Origin: Hanleya hanleyi | Taxonomy: Eukaryota > Mollusca > Polyplacophora > Lepidopleurida > Hanleyidae | Reading direction: 5' to 3' | Assembly (NCBI GenBank): GCA_036873755.1 | Contig: JAVTVY010039234.1 | Location: 98,963 to 162,962, forward strand | Length of the DNA: 64,000 nucleotides | Shown here: in pieces, positions 44,700-56,490 of the stretch | Numbering within the stretch: the first letter of the stretch is position 1 | Layout of the letters: each line of letters begins with the position of its first letter | Program-made: the position numbers and the translations under genes | The notes under the pieces: model-generated | The model's database searches: none | Told to the model about the DNA's origin: nothing | The model's input: only the letters and a program-made list of their open reading frames with translations

Positions 44700-46720
44700 T
44701 TCTTAAACAGCGTCTCGAGTCTTCTATGGAGAATCACCAGCGGCAACCTGAAGGCGAATTCTCGAATCGTTCTCAGTAAGGTTCACAGGCCCACAAAACA
44801 AGAGATTTGGGGGAGGGGGGGTATATATATTCCCGTCGTCGAATTAGTAAATTTGTGCAATTTTTTACCTTTGCCAGGCGATTAAAAATCCAACGTAAAG
44901 TTCTGTCCGTCCATCTAGGAACAGTTAGATTATGGCGGGCTTCGTTCTCAATTCTGATTGGTCAGTCGCGACAGCTGATGAGTGCGTAACCTCTCTTGCC
45001 GAAGGCGTGTCGCTACTGACCAATCAGAATTGAGAACGAAGCCCGCCCTATTCTAACTGTTCCTAGATGGACGGACAGTTACGTTGGGTTTTGAATCGCC
45101 CGGCAAAGGTAAAAAATTGCACAAATTTACTAATTTGACGACGGGAATATATAAAGTGATATACTTGTAGAATATGCTGATGTATTTTGTTTGGCGGTAA
45201 ATCGTTTATTTCTCGATTCACCCAAAGTCCGTTTCACACCTTTATGTTTATTTATATAAAGCATGGGGTTATATATAGAGACCCCATATTTCGACACTTC
45301 ACCCCCCCCCCCAAATCTCTTGTTTTGCGGGCCTGTGGTAAGGTTGAATGTGTGGATCCTTCAGGCGAGACTACGCCATCCTCCCCACAGCGCATGCTCC
45401 ATTTCACAGGCTCATTAACATTCCTGCCTCCAATAGCTGAAGTTGACCTTTACTACGTTGCTATGACGTATAGGGGAAAATCCACGTACGCACTGTTCCG
45501 TTTGAATCCGGCCGAAAAACTCCTTCAGTTTTGCACATGAGCGAATTACTTTTCATATGCTCTGTCCAGATAAACAGGGGAAATAATCTCCAGATAACTT
45601 TTTTAACGCTAGTTCAACAGAGGTATTTTACAGACTTGAAAAGTAATCGAAATGTTCGGCAAACATCTATTTTACCATATATCATGTCACTTCGGTCGAT
45701 GTGCCCGCGTCCGGCGATGTGCACGCGGCCGGGAACCCTGTCCAAAAATCTGAATGGTGGCTGGGCGACCTGTAACCATCTGGCTCATCTAGACGCGGTA
45801 AGACTGACCCTGGGATCGTGTGTATCCATTTTCAGCCTACTTTCGGCAACATTTGCGTACACTTCGCCATCCATAAGATGGCTTGCGAATCGTGTGTCTC
45901 CATTATCGCGGAGCGATATCCGGTGTTTTACCAGATTCTGCTCGGCCTTCATCCGGCGGAGAACAGACTCGAAAACTCCGATAAATTACAGGTTTTCATA
46001 CATACCCCGGAAACAGATATTGCCTGGGCTTACAAAATATATAGGTATGAATAACTTTCGTATCATCCACGAGGTGTGGTATAGATCTGTAATTTTGAAC
46101 AAGTAGATCGTCACATGACTCGAAAATGGCGGGTTACGTTGGGGTTACGTCGGTAGACTTTAGCTGATTGGCTGACAAAGTCACGTGGTATTGATTTCTG
46201 GAAATTCCCTCTAGCAGTTGCCGAAAGTAGTCTGAAATGGACACACACGATCCCAGGGTCAGTCTTACCGCGTATAGATGACCGAAATGGTTACAGGTTG
46301 CTTTCGGCAACTGCAAGAGGGAATTTCCAGAAATCAATACCACGGGACTTCGTCAGCCAACCTGCCAAAATCTACCGACGTAACCCCAACGTAACCCGCC
46401 ATTTTCGAGTCATGTGATGTCCTACTTGTTCAAAATTACAGATCTATCACACCTCATGGATGATACGAAAGTTATTCATACCTATATATTTTGTAAGTCC
46501 ATGCAATATCTGTTTCCGAAGTGGTATGAATACCTGTAATTTATCAGATTTCTCGAGTCTGTTCTCCGCCCGATGAAGGCCGAACAGAGTACGGTAAAGT
46601 ACCGGATATCGCTCCGCGATAATGGAGACACACGATTCGCAAGCCATTTTATGGATGAGGAAGTGTACGCAAATAGGTGGCTGGGGTATTATTAGACCCC
46701 CAGCGAGGTGGTTGGACTAC
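44700..46720. mobile_element. Foldback family F3, copy 2
   Basis: Counterpart of 34000-35262, split by the MITE at 44784-45337. The part at 45849-46673 is a palindrome of two arms of about 400 bases around 46260. Blocks CGAAAATGGCGGGTTACGTT and AACGTAACCCGCCATTTTCG face each other. The frames read on both strands are mirror images. Confidence 0.7.
44784..45337. mobile_element. hAT-like MITE with 8-bp duplication
   Basis: Inverted ends CACAGGCCCACAAAACAAGA and TCTTGTTTTGCGGGCCTGTG. GTAAGGTT is duplicated exactly at 44776-44783 and 45338-45345. The interior is a second long hairpin (about 44822-45155) with AACTGTCCGTCCATCTAGGA-like arms. An 8-bp duplication is characteristic of hAT-superfamily insertion. 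Confidence 0.85.
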
Positions 46721-47970
46721 GCCACAAGCCCCGTAGTCTCGTTATTACCTGCCGAAGTTCGCAATATGTTAACCTTCTTTTGCTGTCACGTCTATGAAGC
46801 GAACCTTTTATTTATTTAATTCTGCTCAAAATGCTATGTTTCGCATAGGAAATATATCCAAATTTTATATTGTAAACTCGTATACAATTTAGCGTTGTAT
46901 TTTCGATATGTCACCTTGAACCAAAACGAATTTTATATTATGGTTCCAATGTCACCATGTGCATTGTGGCATTGCATCGCTATATAATTTGGGTTTAAGG
47001 TGTCATATATTGATTATATATAAAAAAAAATCCAAGCTAACACATTTAAGAAAAAGCAAAAAAAATATCGTCCAAAATAAATTCCAATTTCAAATGTCCG
47101 TGCGCATTTACAATATAAATATAAGTGTACAAAACACAACTTTTCGTGCAGAATTGTAGAAACACATTGTTGACTTCACAGACGTAAGAGCTGAACTGGT
47201 TTGTTTCGTTGTTTCTGGTTTCGTCTATGTGAACTTAACCACTCGTTTCAATTACACACGTTTTATGCCAAGTTACAGTTAGATTTTGAGCTAACCAACC
47301 CCTCCCCTCTTTGTAGTTGATACTTTTCTGAAAGCCCAAATAATTACATATTGAATAACGCTTGTTTGCACTTTGAGCACGGGGGCGTTTGCATTTTTGT
47401 TATCATCGGATGAATGAATTAATAATGTCTAACATAGCGCACGATTTTTACGGATATATCTCAGATGGTACGTCACTTATACTTTTATGCATACGTTCTG
47501 ATAGTGGATCAGCCAACAGAGCGAAAGTGCATTAGAAAATGTTTCGATCGCATTATGCGTTGGAACCTGGTTGATATAAAGTGGCAATTCAGATACAAGA
47601 CAATATTTTCACTTTTTGGCCTTTAACACCATGCATAACATCACAGATGCCCTGTAAGATACGCAAAAGTCAGTGTTGTTAACCTAACTCCAAGCGCCCT
47701 AGGGGAAAAATGAAAAAAATCTAAATTGGTGACTTCATATAGTTCAAAATATTAGAACTACTTTGACATTATTTACATAATATTCTTTACAAAGGGCAGA
47801 TTCATCATGGATAAATTTAATTTGCGATCATGCGGGTTTGCAGACATATCTTTCCCACCAAGTTATCGAGAGGCGTCAAATTTGCGGCTTTCGTCTTACC
47901 CAATGCACACATTCATCACGTTCAAGCTGGGTTAATAACCTAATATTTTTGACTACCTTGAGACATTGTG
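46721..47970. other. AT-rich intergenic stretch
   Basis: No recognised gene or repeat. Confidence 0.4.
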
Positions 47971-47974
47971 GCAA

Positions 47975-48310
47975 ATCCAAAATGGCGGTCAGCATGTGGC
48001 ATCTGAAATTAGTGTATCTCTTTCCGGTAGGAATATTTTTTCTACTACAGATCATATCTTTTCCATGATTGAGCTCATTAATATCGGAGTCCGTCATATC
48101 ACGCTCAGTATGAACGCATTTGCACAACTTTCTACACGGGAAAATTCAAAATGGCGGCCATAAGAGATAATCTGATTTTCACGTTTCCGTTCCTACCCCA
48201 TTAGTTGCGTTGGAGATAATTTATCGCAGTGTTTACCATTTCATTGCATGTTTCCCAGCCCTCACACATCAGCATGAGCAAATTCAAAATGGCAGCCATC
48301 ATGAGGAGTC
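47975..48310 (+). repeat. Spaced AAAATGGCGGC motifs
   Basis: AAAATGGCGGTC (47979), AAAATGGCGGCC (48148) and AAAATGGCAGCC (48287) recur at spacings of about 168 and 139 bases in otherwise weakly similar sequence. AANATGGCGGC is the YY1-type core. A regulatory role is conjecture. Confidence 0.4.
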
Positions 48311-48952
48311 CTCAGCTGTGCCGCTTCATTTGCAATTTGTTTTATTATGTTCATTTCTCCTTGCAGCACACTCTCATTATCGAGATGCATAACGTCACAG
48401 CTTTTTATTTCATGCTCATTTTGCGATTTTATTACATTTTGTTAATTCAATATGACAGCGATGCGGGTAATTTGATTTCCTCTTGTAAATTATTTTTCAA
48501 GACAATTAAATCGATGAACAAAATTATTGCACATCATAGCTCATCATTATATGTTCTTTCATAGCCTTCTGTGTGACGCTTCATTGGCAAATAGCTAACT
48601 GTTTTTAGTCCCTAGGTGCCATCTGGAATATTTTATTTCTACGTCTTTGCGCTTGCTTCTGTTCATTTTCTACCATATACCTCAGAGGATGTAGTATAGC
48701 TGAAAAACCCCGGAATAATTATACCTGAATATGTATATTGATTAAGGCTTTTTGATTGATGGATATACAATTATTCGAGACGCATGCCAATGGTTTGCAA
48801 CAGCAGCCATGTTAGTTAAATTGTCCAAACAAAGCAGTGGGTGACGGGTATAGGTGGAGGTGCGGGGCGTGAGTAAGGGAACATTCTCCAAGTCCTTAAC
48901 CGTAGCTATACATATGAGATTGTCTAACTATAACTACGCAAAGTTATGAAAG

Positions 48953-48994
<42 letters not shown>

Positions 48995-49493
48995 AACGTC
49001 GCGTACAGCAATAACTTCAGATGTTTCAACGATGCTTTGACAATATATTTTGACTATAACACCTGAGATATTGCATGGGTTTTATGGGGGGAATCCACTC
49101 CTGCGCAGATATCCTGGCAACCCGCTCACTTTGCGTGTATAGTAGGAGTTTTAAAATATTCTAAACGGTTCTAAAAGGAGATGGTATTGTAAGGCGGGGT
49201 TTTTGCCCACAGCCAGCCGACTCATAGGAATGTACATTTCTTCTCTCCAACTGTCAATCACAATGCAATGTACAACTTGTCGTCGGCGGCAACTGTCAAT
49301 CAACGGAGCGACTGATCGTTCGATTTCAACGTTTGACTTGCCCGTTATGTCCACATGGTATCGTGTCATCGATAAACAATATTTATTTTACTTTTAATTG
49401 GTTCATAATGATAGCCTAAAATGTTATTTCAGATATACTGAATGCATTTTTTTTTACAAAAATGAGAAAGATTGAAATAACGACGTCACACAT
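48311..49493. other. Intergenic stretch with (GA)n
   Basis: A perfect (GA)n tract lies at 48956-48990. Otherwise only domain-free short frames. Confidence 0.5.
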
Positions 49494-49580
49494 GTTGCCC
49501 ATCCTGAGAATCGAACTCGGTAAAAGAAAATTTCGATGCGCTTGTTATCCAACGTGCGTATCCACCACACCACGACATAC
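49494..49580 (-). mobile_element. tRNA-like SINE head or tRNA relic
   Basis: On the minus strand TGGTGTGGTGGATACGC fits the A-box and GAGTTCGATTCTC the B-box, about 40 bases apart. The acceptor stem and anticodon arm do not pair convincingly. Confidence 0.45.
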
Positions 49581-51573
49581 GAACGTCCTTAACAGGCTAT
49601 TTTGTCACTATAATCTACTTACGAAAACTTCAAACGTTATGAATCATAACTTTTCATTTTTAGTATGAAAGACTCCTTGGACCGAATAGATCTTCCAGCA
49701 GTGGGAATATAATGTTACCACACAACACCAGGTTAAATGGCGTTTTGGTCCAAGGGAACCATGTGATAATTATAATCATAACGCAATAGCACTAAAACTT
49801 TCACACATTGTGTACTTATATTTTCTCTTGCCGTTACATTAAAACATAAGTATTTTTAGGACATTTTATTTTTTCGATTTCAACCGCACCACGTATAGGC
49901 CAAAATCCCGCCTTATCGTGCCATCACCTTTATACCAATAGAAAAAAAAATGGTTATGGGTTCGCACTCGTCATCTAATTGATTGCTGTTTTCGAGTTAA
50001 ATCACGACATTTAAAAATTTGTTTACAGAAACATGACTACGGATTTGCTCCAGATCACTTTGCATCGAATAAAGCAATCACTGAGAGCAACACGTTGGAT
50101 GACGGACAAGAAGAGTAGGATGAGCATTGTTGTAAATATTTTTATATTGTGGTGACATACTCATGTCATATCCGTGTCAAATTGAGAAATAATTTCTTGT
50201 TCACTGTGATAAAACAAGAATATATCGCGATGCAATAGGAAAAGTCTTCAAGTTCGATCACTCGGGCTGAAGACTCATCCTATTGCATCGCGATCTATCC
50301 TATCCTATTGCATCGCGATTTATCCTACTTCTTTTACCTTTTCAAATAACGGTAATAAATATAACATGAAAGCTCAGATGCCATCTAATTCCACCAGACG
50401 GCACCTTTTAACCGTTGGGTGCGGATTGTTTGAAGTCATGATTTTCTGTGCGTGCCCAGTTGAAGACTGGGTCAGTTCGTATACAGCGATATGTCTCATA
50501 TAAATAAAATACCGGGACAGTAATATTCTTCTAAAAATCCGCGCTGTCGTTGGAATAGTCTTGATATTTACTTGTAATTGCTGACATTGCTGACACAGCA
50601 TTTCAGCCTGCCCCGACCTGCCATAAAGTGGACTCGTGCGTGTCGATTTCAGGTACACGACTTGCAGGTGTTGCCTGTTCCGTTTTACTGATGGTTCAAT
50701 GCATTTTTGCCAGGTATAGGGGTGTTAATCAACTGTTTTATTGTGCCTTTTCCAACATACTGGAATAGATATAATTCATTTGAGATTTATTCCACTTATT
50801 TTATCGCAGTAAGCAAGGAATTATTTCCTAATTTTCCTATTCAGCATACATGAAGGTATTTACAATTTGGCAGTCGCTGATTGACGACGGGGGTGCAGGA
50901 TTGGGCAGGACTGTGCCCGGTAAAACAAAACAAACAAAAAATATTCCCAAATTCAGGCGTTTATATATATATAGATATGGAACTCGGAGAGGGGGCGGGT
51001 AGGGCGACCTGTCCTTAGTTGGATTTCGCCAAACATTAAACCGCCAATAAACCCGCCTCGGTTGTGGGTGATCCGTCTCGTTATCTCAAATAAAAGGCGA
51101 TGCTGCGACTGTGAAACGCTGAAAGCATTGCTTAATCATAAAATTAATTAAGTTCCCGGTTAAGGGAAGGTAAGTGGAAGGCGTAGCTGAGATCAGCTGT
51201 GTACTATTGGGTGTGAATGGTTTTTAAATTTGGTAATTTAGTTACGTCAGTACTTCATTTAACAGTTTAAGTTGTACATTGTATGATGGCGGACATCGTC
51301 AACATTACATTGTTCAACACATCATACCACGACCACCTAGACGATCCCTGTTCCCACGTAGAAGATCTATTATGCAGTTTTCACTGATGACCACGTGATC
51401 AGTTCGCGAGAGAAAATGATGTGAATAACGGTACCACGAAGTCGCTGCTCTAGTATTTTATTAACCCACCCTGCATTGAGGCTTTTGTCCGACCCTGAAT
51501 CACGAATTCGCCCTGCGTGGATTTGTTTGCTCCCAAACAAAAGCATCATTTTCCTCGCTGGAATCCGGTACGC
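49581..51573. other. Upstream intergenic region
   Basis: A hairpin GCGATGCAATAGGA...TCCTATTGCATCGCG lies at about 50227-50293 with a further TCCTATTGCATCGCGAT at 50303-50320. No coding sequence was recognised. Confidence 0.5.
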
Positions 51574-51580
51574 TATAAAA
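51574..51580 (+). promoter_or_regulatory. TATA box of the CBM14 gene
   Basis: TATAAAA lies 139 bases before the start codon at 51713, a normal spacing for a short 5' UTR with a start near 51605. Confidence 0.5.
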
Positions 51581-51712
51581 ATGATTTAATATCACGGTCA
51601 TCTGCCACAACTTTCGACGACCACTACTTGTGCAGAGTGAATTTTGAACTACTAGGGACCAGATTTTAATTTTTAATTTTAATATCTAATTTGACAGTTA
51701 TCAATAGTAATC

Positions 51713-52031
51713 ATGAAGCTGTTGATTGCGGCGTTTGTAGCCATCGTCTGTGTCGATAGCATATCGGCGATACTAGGGATGGGCCAACAGATACCGACTA
51801 ACTGGCCAGTCTCTTTAATATCTTCAAATTATGCTAAAGACGCAGAAAACTGCCGCTTTGGATACAGATTTGATCAAGACAACCGAGTTATACATATCTT
51901 CAACTGTACTAATGAAGATCCTACGGTATTCTACGCCCTCAGCCTAAAAGTTTGCGCCAGAGATTGGAATACACCAGGGGAGACCTGTTTGAACACCCCC
52001 TTCATTGACGAAGTAGACACTTCTTCGGAAG
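51713..52031 (+). CDS. Secreted CBM14-like protein, exon 1
   Basis: Exon 1 of a 267-residue secreted protein. Residues 1-19 (MKLLIAAFVAIVCVDSISA) form a classical signal peptide. The mature part has Cys at 47, 65, 81 and 92, spaced like the last four Cys of a peritrophin-A/CBM14 domain, though diverged. The exon ends at GAAG|GTAAGT, leaving one base of a codon (phase 1). Proteins of this kind bind chitin in cuticle, gut lining, egg coats or mollusc shell matrix. Which of these applies here is not visible. The start is chosen because it opens the signal peptide and follows a TATA box. Confidence 0.75.
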
Positions 52032-52315
52032 GTAAGTCTGATACAACATTATTGCCTTTTCCGTAGATAATGGTAACATTGACCGCTTCTCACTTCGTTT
52101 TTTTAATTATTATTTTTTTTTTTTATGAAATTGGTGTCTACTGTAAAAGACCTTTCGTTTATTGACGCGGAAATTCTTTTGTAGACGACGGCTGTATACT
52201 GATTGTCGCTTCTTATGTCTATACGTGAGTGCGGGAAGGGACCCTGAATTCGAATCAAGACAACATCGGCTTTGATTCTCCCTCGCCAAAAACGTTCCAT
52301 TAGCATTTCGACTTC

Positions 52316-52675
52316 ATGGGGTATATCATCACCTCATATTTAGATCTATATCTCTACAGAAATGAAGCGGGCATTCTCTCTCGTCGACATTATGACAAAA
52401 GAGATGATTACAATTTCGACATCGTAAACTATCCCTTTCTGGATAGTAATATACCAGTGGGACCTGCATATGGCGTATACATATCTCGCCTAGTAGCATT
52501 TGCTAGATCCTGTGTTAAATGTGACGATATTAATCAACGTCACAAACATTGTTGCAGAAACTTATAAAACAGGGCTATTCCAACAAGCGCCTCCACTCAA
52601 AATTTCTTAAATTTGGTGATAAATATCACATGCTGATAGCAAAATACGAGCGTAGCGTGCAAGATCTATGACGTT
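52316..52675 (+). pseudogene. Retroelement ORF fragment in intron 1
   Basis: SYLDLYLYRNEAGILS, HYDKRDDYNFDIVNYPFLDS and NIPVGPAYGVYISRLVAFAR are hallmarks of a retroelement-derived ORF common in marine invertebrate genomes. After a frameshift near 52550 the similarity continues as LLQKLIKQGYSNKRLHSKF and YERSVQDL to a stop at about 52673. It is a 3' piece only. I cannot assign the clade. Confidence 0.65.
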
Positions 52676-52829
52676 ACGTTTCGTAACTTGTGTCTAATTC
52701 CGCTTAACCCGGGGCTAGGGGCCGTATGCACCCATGTACTTCAAGATCCTCGTGGTGTTCATATGAACAGTCACAATCAAAGCGTGACTGAGATACATCA
52801 TTCTCTAGATGACGACTTTACAACGATTA

Positions 52830-53090
52830 TTATGGATTAAGAATACTGATCAGCGATACGGATTTTATATATTTGGAACATCACGTTGTCTTGTCGGCAT
52901 CATTGAAAACTGTTGACCGCTTCTCTCTTGCAGGAAACTAGCCTATATTTATGTATACTATGATTGTCTTTTTGAATTTGGTGCTAATACTGTTATATGG
53001 AATATGGAATAGGTCTTTGGATTATGGACGCGGATATTCTTTAGTGGACGACGGCTGAATTATGGATGACGGACTAGAGGCTTGTAATAT
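52830..53090 (-). repeat. Interspersed repeat R, copy 2
   Basis: Inverted relative to 42205-42500 and slightly shorter. A further scrap (CGCGGAAATTCTTTTGTAGA and GACGACGGCTG) lies at 52166-52195. Confidence 0.75.
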
Positions 53091-54561
53091 CATCCGGGTC
53101 ATTTTAAGCCTATTAACATGCTTTTAGATGTAAAAGATCGTGCGAAATCGTCACGTGGTAATCTTAAACATTTTCCTCAATGAATGCTTTTGTATCAGAT
53201 GAAATGAATTTGATTTATCGATACAAAAAATGATTTCCTATTATTCCGTATATTAAACAATCAATGATAGTGTATTCCTGAAAGCAAGTATCTGTTAATA
53301 TTATTTATTATCGCAGCAATATAGTATCCTAATTCGTCTAATTTTTCGAACGGCATTTTTAGATTTAGAAGTAGAAAAAATATATATTTATATCAACTGA
53401 GTTTAAATACTGTGGCATGGATGCTACTTATCTTAAGAACTGAAAAGATACCTAGTGAAATTTGTAGAAGGTTAGCAGAATTTCTCTCCGCAGATGCCTG
53501 AAGTTAAGTATTGCCGTCTGAATAATTAGAAGAAATGGCCTGAAGTTAAGTATTGCCGTCTGAATAATTAGAAGAAATAGGCTTGCTAAATGGAGAATAA
53601 CAAATGCAAATCTGGAAATTAACCAGACTCAAATTTGAACTAATACATCACTCAAGGTTGAATGATTTTCATTCATTTCGAATGAATTGCACTTAAACTT
53701 GAGTGATTTGGGATCAATTTTAATTCAAACTTACATTTAAATTATTCGGAGCCGTCTTTTGATTTTTGTACCATCTCAATAGACAATTGAAATGAACAGA
53801 CTACAATGTGTTGTGCACAATTTTCACACCTACGATAAAATCATTTCATATTCAATATTAAAATTTGAATATATTTGTTCGCCAACATGAATGTCTAATG
53901 CTTAGGTGGGCCTGGGGCTTTACATTAGATTTTGGTTCTTTTTGGTTTTGGTTTGGTTGTTCCACCTGGTTGCATTCTGCGTGTCACAATTTGGTACACA
54001 TGTGAAACCAACTGAAGAACCAAAATATAATGTGCGACACATTACAAATTTGGTTCCATGTAGATTCAAATATTCTAAATTACCAAGATTTCTAAGAGGG
54101 TAGAGATTAACTCGGGATGATCAGTCAACTGAAATCAACAAGCTGGTCATTCTACCCGCAGACCTCAAACGCAGTGCCCGCCCGGCTCTAGCTGACTAGG
54201 GCTACAAAATAATTATAAATAAATGTTTGAATTTTAAATTATAAATTCATCATAGATCAGCTATATATTCCTCAAAATAATAATTGCTAATAGTGTTGTG
54301 TATTTTATGTCCTGGATGAAGAACATATATGATTGAATGCGGTGTCAGTCACTTTGCAGAAAAAATGTGTATAATATATGTAAGCGATGAAAGCTCCATG
54401 TTGATTAGTTGGGAAAGTCACAATTTTAAGGTAACATGTCACTTGCCTTCGCTGGTCTATTAATATACAGCGAAGGCACGTAGCATAATTACACACTGCA
54501 ACATGCGGTATGTACATATGCAATGTGTCCAGATTATCAAAATGGCTTTCTTTTCTTTTAG

Positions 54562-54810
54562 CCGATTCTACATGCGTGAACGTTCGAGCAGGAGTTGCTC
54601 AGGACCCCAACAACTGCTGTAGATTTCTCCAATGTGGGGACAATGACGGAATGCGCTTCGGCCGTAGGTACTGCCCCAGAGGACAATACTTTAGTTCAGT
54701 CTCGTATAGATGTGAATTCATGTGGAGCGAAGGAAACGATGGAACGATCACCCCCCTTAGCGAGGATTTCATGTGTGGCAACCGCCCAATCCCCGCAGGG
54801 CGCAGGAGGA
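54562..54810 (+). CDS. CBM14 gene exon 2: complete domain
   Basis: Residues 107 (split codon) to 189. Six Cys at 111, 125, 131, 144, 157 and 178 give C-x13-C-x5-C-x12-C-x12-C-x20-C, with an additional Cys at 126. CRFLQCGD and CPRGQYFSSVSYRC are typical of peritrophin-A/CBM14 chitin-binding domains. The acceptor CTTTTAG and donor AGGA|GTACGT keep phase 1 on both sides, so the exon is a symmetrical module. The last spacing is longer than usual. Frames reading the other phases of this region are not coding. Confidence 0.85.
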
Positions 54811-55517
54811 GTACGTATATATAGTATTATGCAGACAGTGCCTGCTACAGAGCGTAATATCACAATTTGTCAGCTCGAAAGTTCAAACAGGTTATGTTCA
54901 ACTGGTGCGAAGCACGGTACTGCGTGGTGCGAAGCACGAGTTGAACATCACCTGCAGAGAGCTGGCAATTGTGTTGTCATACCTCGTAGCCTGCACTATC
55001 TGCTTCATTATACCGGAAAAATTTAATATTCAATGTATTAGGAATATATTTTATAAGGTTGATGTCAATAGATTTAGCGGCTCGAATTCAGTAAGATCAT
55101 GTCGCTCAACATTATCCATTTATCAAAATTATGCTTATTTCCTTTTGGAGTTTTCTCAGAACGAAATCAGCAACCTCCAGATCGACTGAATCTATGACGT
55201 CATCTCTTTCTTGTGGCGACAGAACGAACACCTGACGTGAAATGTACATGCTATAGCTCAACGTAGCGGGTATAGGAGAGACTTTGAACGTGCCCTTTTA
55301 ATTAGATCAGATAAAATCGGCTCATCGATCGTTTGAGCTGAAAAAAAAATCCTCGTCCCAACAGCGACAAAATACTAATCGCCATACGGTTAGTATACAC
55401 TTGGTGTCTACGCTACCCGGATACAATCGTCCACATCTTGTTTGACTGATGTTGCTCCACTGGATGCCTGTTTGTCAGCAGAAGAATTGGTTATTCCAGA
55501 AACTGTGCGCAATTATC

Positions 55518-55825
55518 TCGAGACCGTGCGATATTGCTCGAGGCCGTGAGCTATCTCCTCCAGGCCGTGAGCTATCTCCTCGAGACCGTACGCTATCTCC
55601 TTGAGACCGTGCGCTGTTGCCTCGAGGCCGTGAGCTATCTCCTCGAGGCCGTGAGCTATCTCCTCGTGACCGTGCGCTATTGCCTCGAGACCGTGCGCTA
55701 TTGCCTCGAGGCCGTGAGCTATCTCCTCAAGGCCGTGAGCTATCGCTTCGTGACCGTGCGCTATTGCCTCGAGGCCGTGAGCTATTGCCTCGAGGCCGTG
55801 AGCTATCTCCTCGAGATCGTGCTCT
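55518..55825. repeat. 21-bp minisatellite, first array
   Basis: About 14 units of CCTCGAGGCCGTGAGCTATC(T/G). Since 21 is a multiple of 3, frames stay open on both strands, reading LEEIAHG-type heptads. No start, splice or domain evidence makes these genes. Confidence 0.9.
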
Positions 55826-56336
55826 ATCGCCACGAGACTGGCGTTATCGCAAATTTCCGAACGTCCTGTGACGGAGTTCCAATCAATCAGGATGAACAAA
55901 TCTGGTATGAGGTATAATAAATATAAATAAACCTTGCTCTCTGAAAATGAACGCGATGTTGGCATTCAAGTGGAGGTAATTGATATATTTCAGTTTCGCA
56001 ATCGAGTAGCCATCGAGTTCCCCTCTACCCCAGTGTATACATCAATTTCAGATGCTTGCTGTGTCGCCATTCCTAAAATCAGTTGTTCAGCATGCTTGTC
56101 GGTATTATTTCAAAATTTTCGAAACGTTTGGGAGATCGCATCAGGCCTACAAGGATAGGCTTTCCCTAAGCCAGGTCTAAGGTACTGGGCACACGGCGGT
56201 GTATTCGAGTTCAGTAGAATGCAATACAACGAAAGGGGCGGAAATCCGTCTGACAAGACGGAGAAGTTTTAAAATTCTACAATGATCATGTTGATATAAT
56301 GTTGAGCAACTTTTTTGCACACCGAGGCCATTTCGC

Positions 56337-56490
56337 TATTGCCTCTAGGCCGTGAGCTATCACTTCGAGGCCGTGAGCTACCTCCTCATGACCGTGCGCT
56401 ATTGCCTCGAGACCGTGCGCTATTGCCTCGAGACCGTGCGCTATTGCCTCGAAGCCGTGAGCTATCTCCTCGAGATCGTGCTCTATCGCC
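56337..56490. repeat. 21-bp minisatellite, second array
   Basis: About seven units of the same repeat, half the length of the first array. Confidence 0.9.

Larger units (their letters stand above)
52032..54561 (+). other. Intron 1 of the CBM14 gene
   Basis: GTAAGT donor and TTTTCTTTTAG acceptor. It holds the retroelement fragment at 52316-52675, repeat R copy 2, a 41-bp tandem duplication (53499-53580) and a TTGAGTGA-rich scrap near 53645. Confidence 0.7.

Noticed and set aside
45531..46106. 191-codon frame as a gene
   Set aside because: Lies across the F3 palindrome and related peptides appear mirrored on the other strand.
55513..55965. 150-codon frame of LEEIAHGLEAIAHG heptads as a repeat protein
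   Set aside because: The 21-bp unit keeps any frame open and both strands show it. It lies in an intron.
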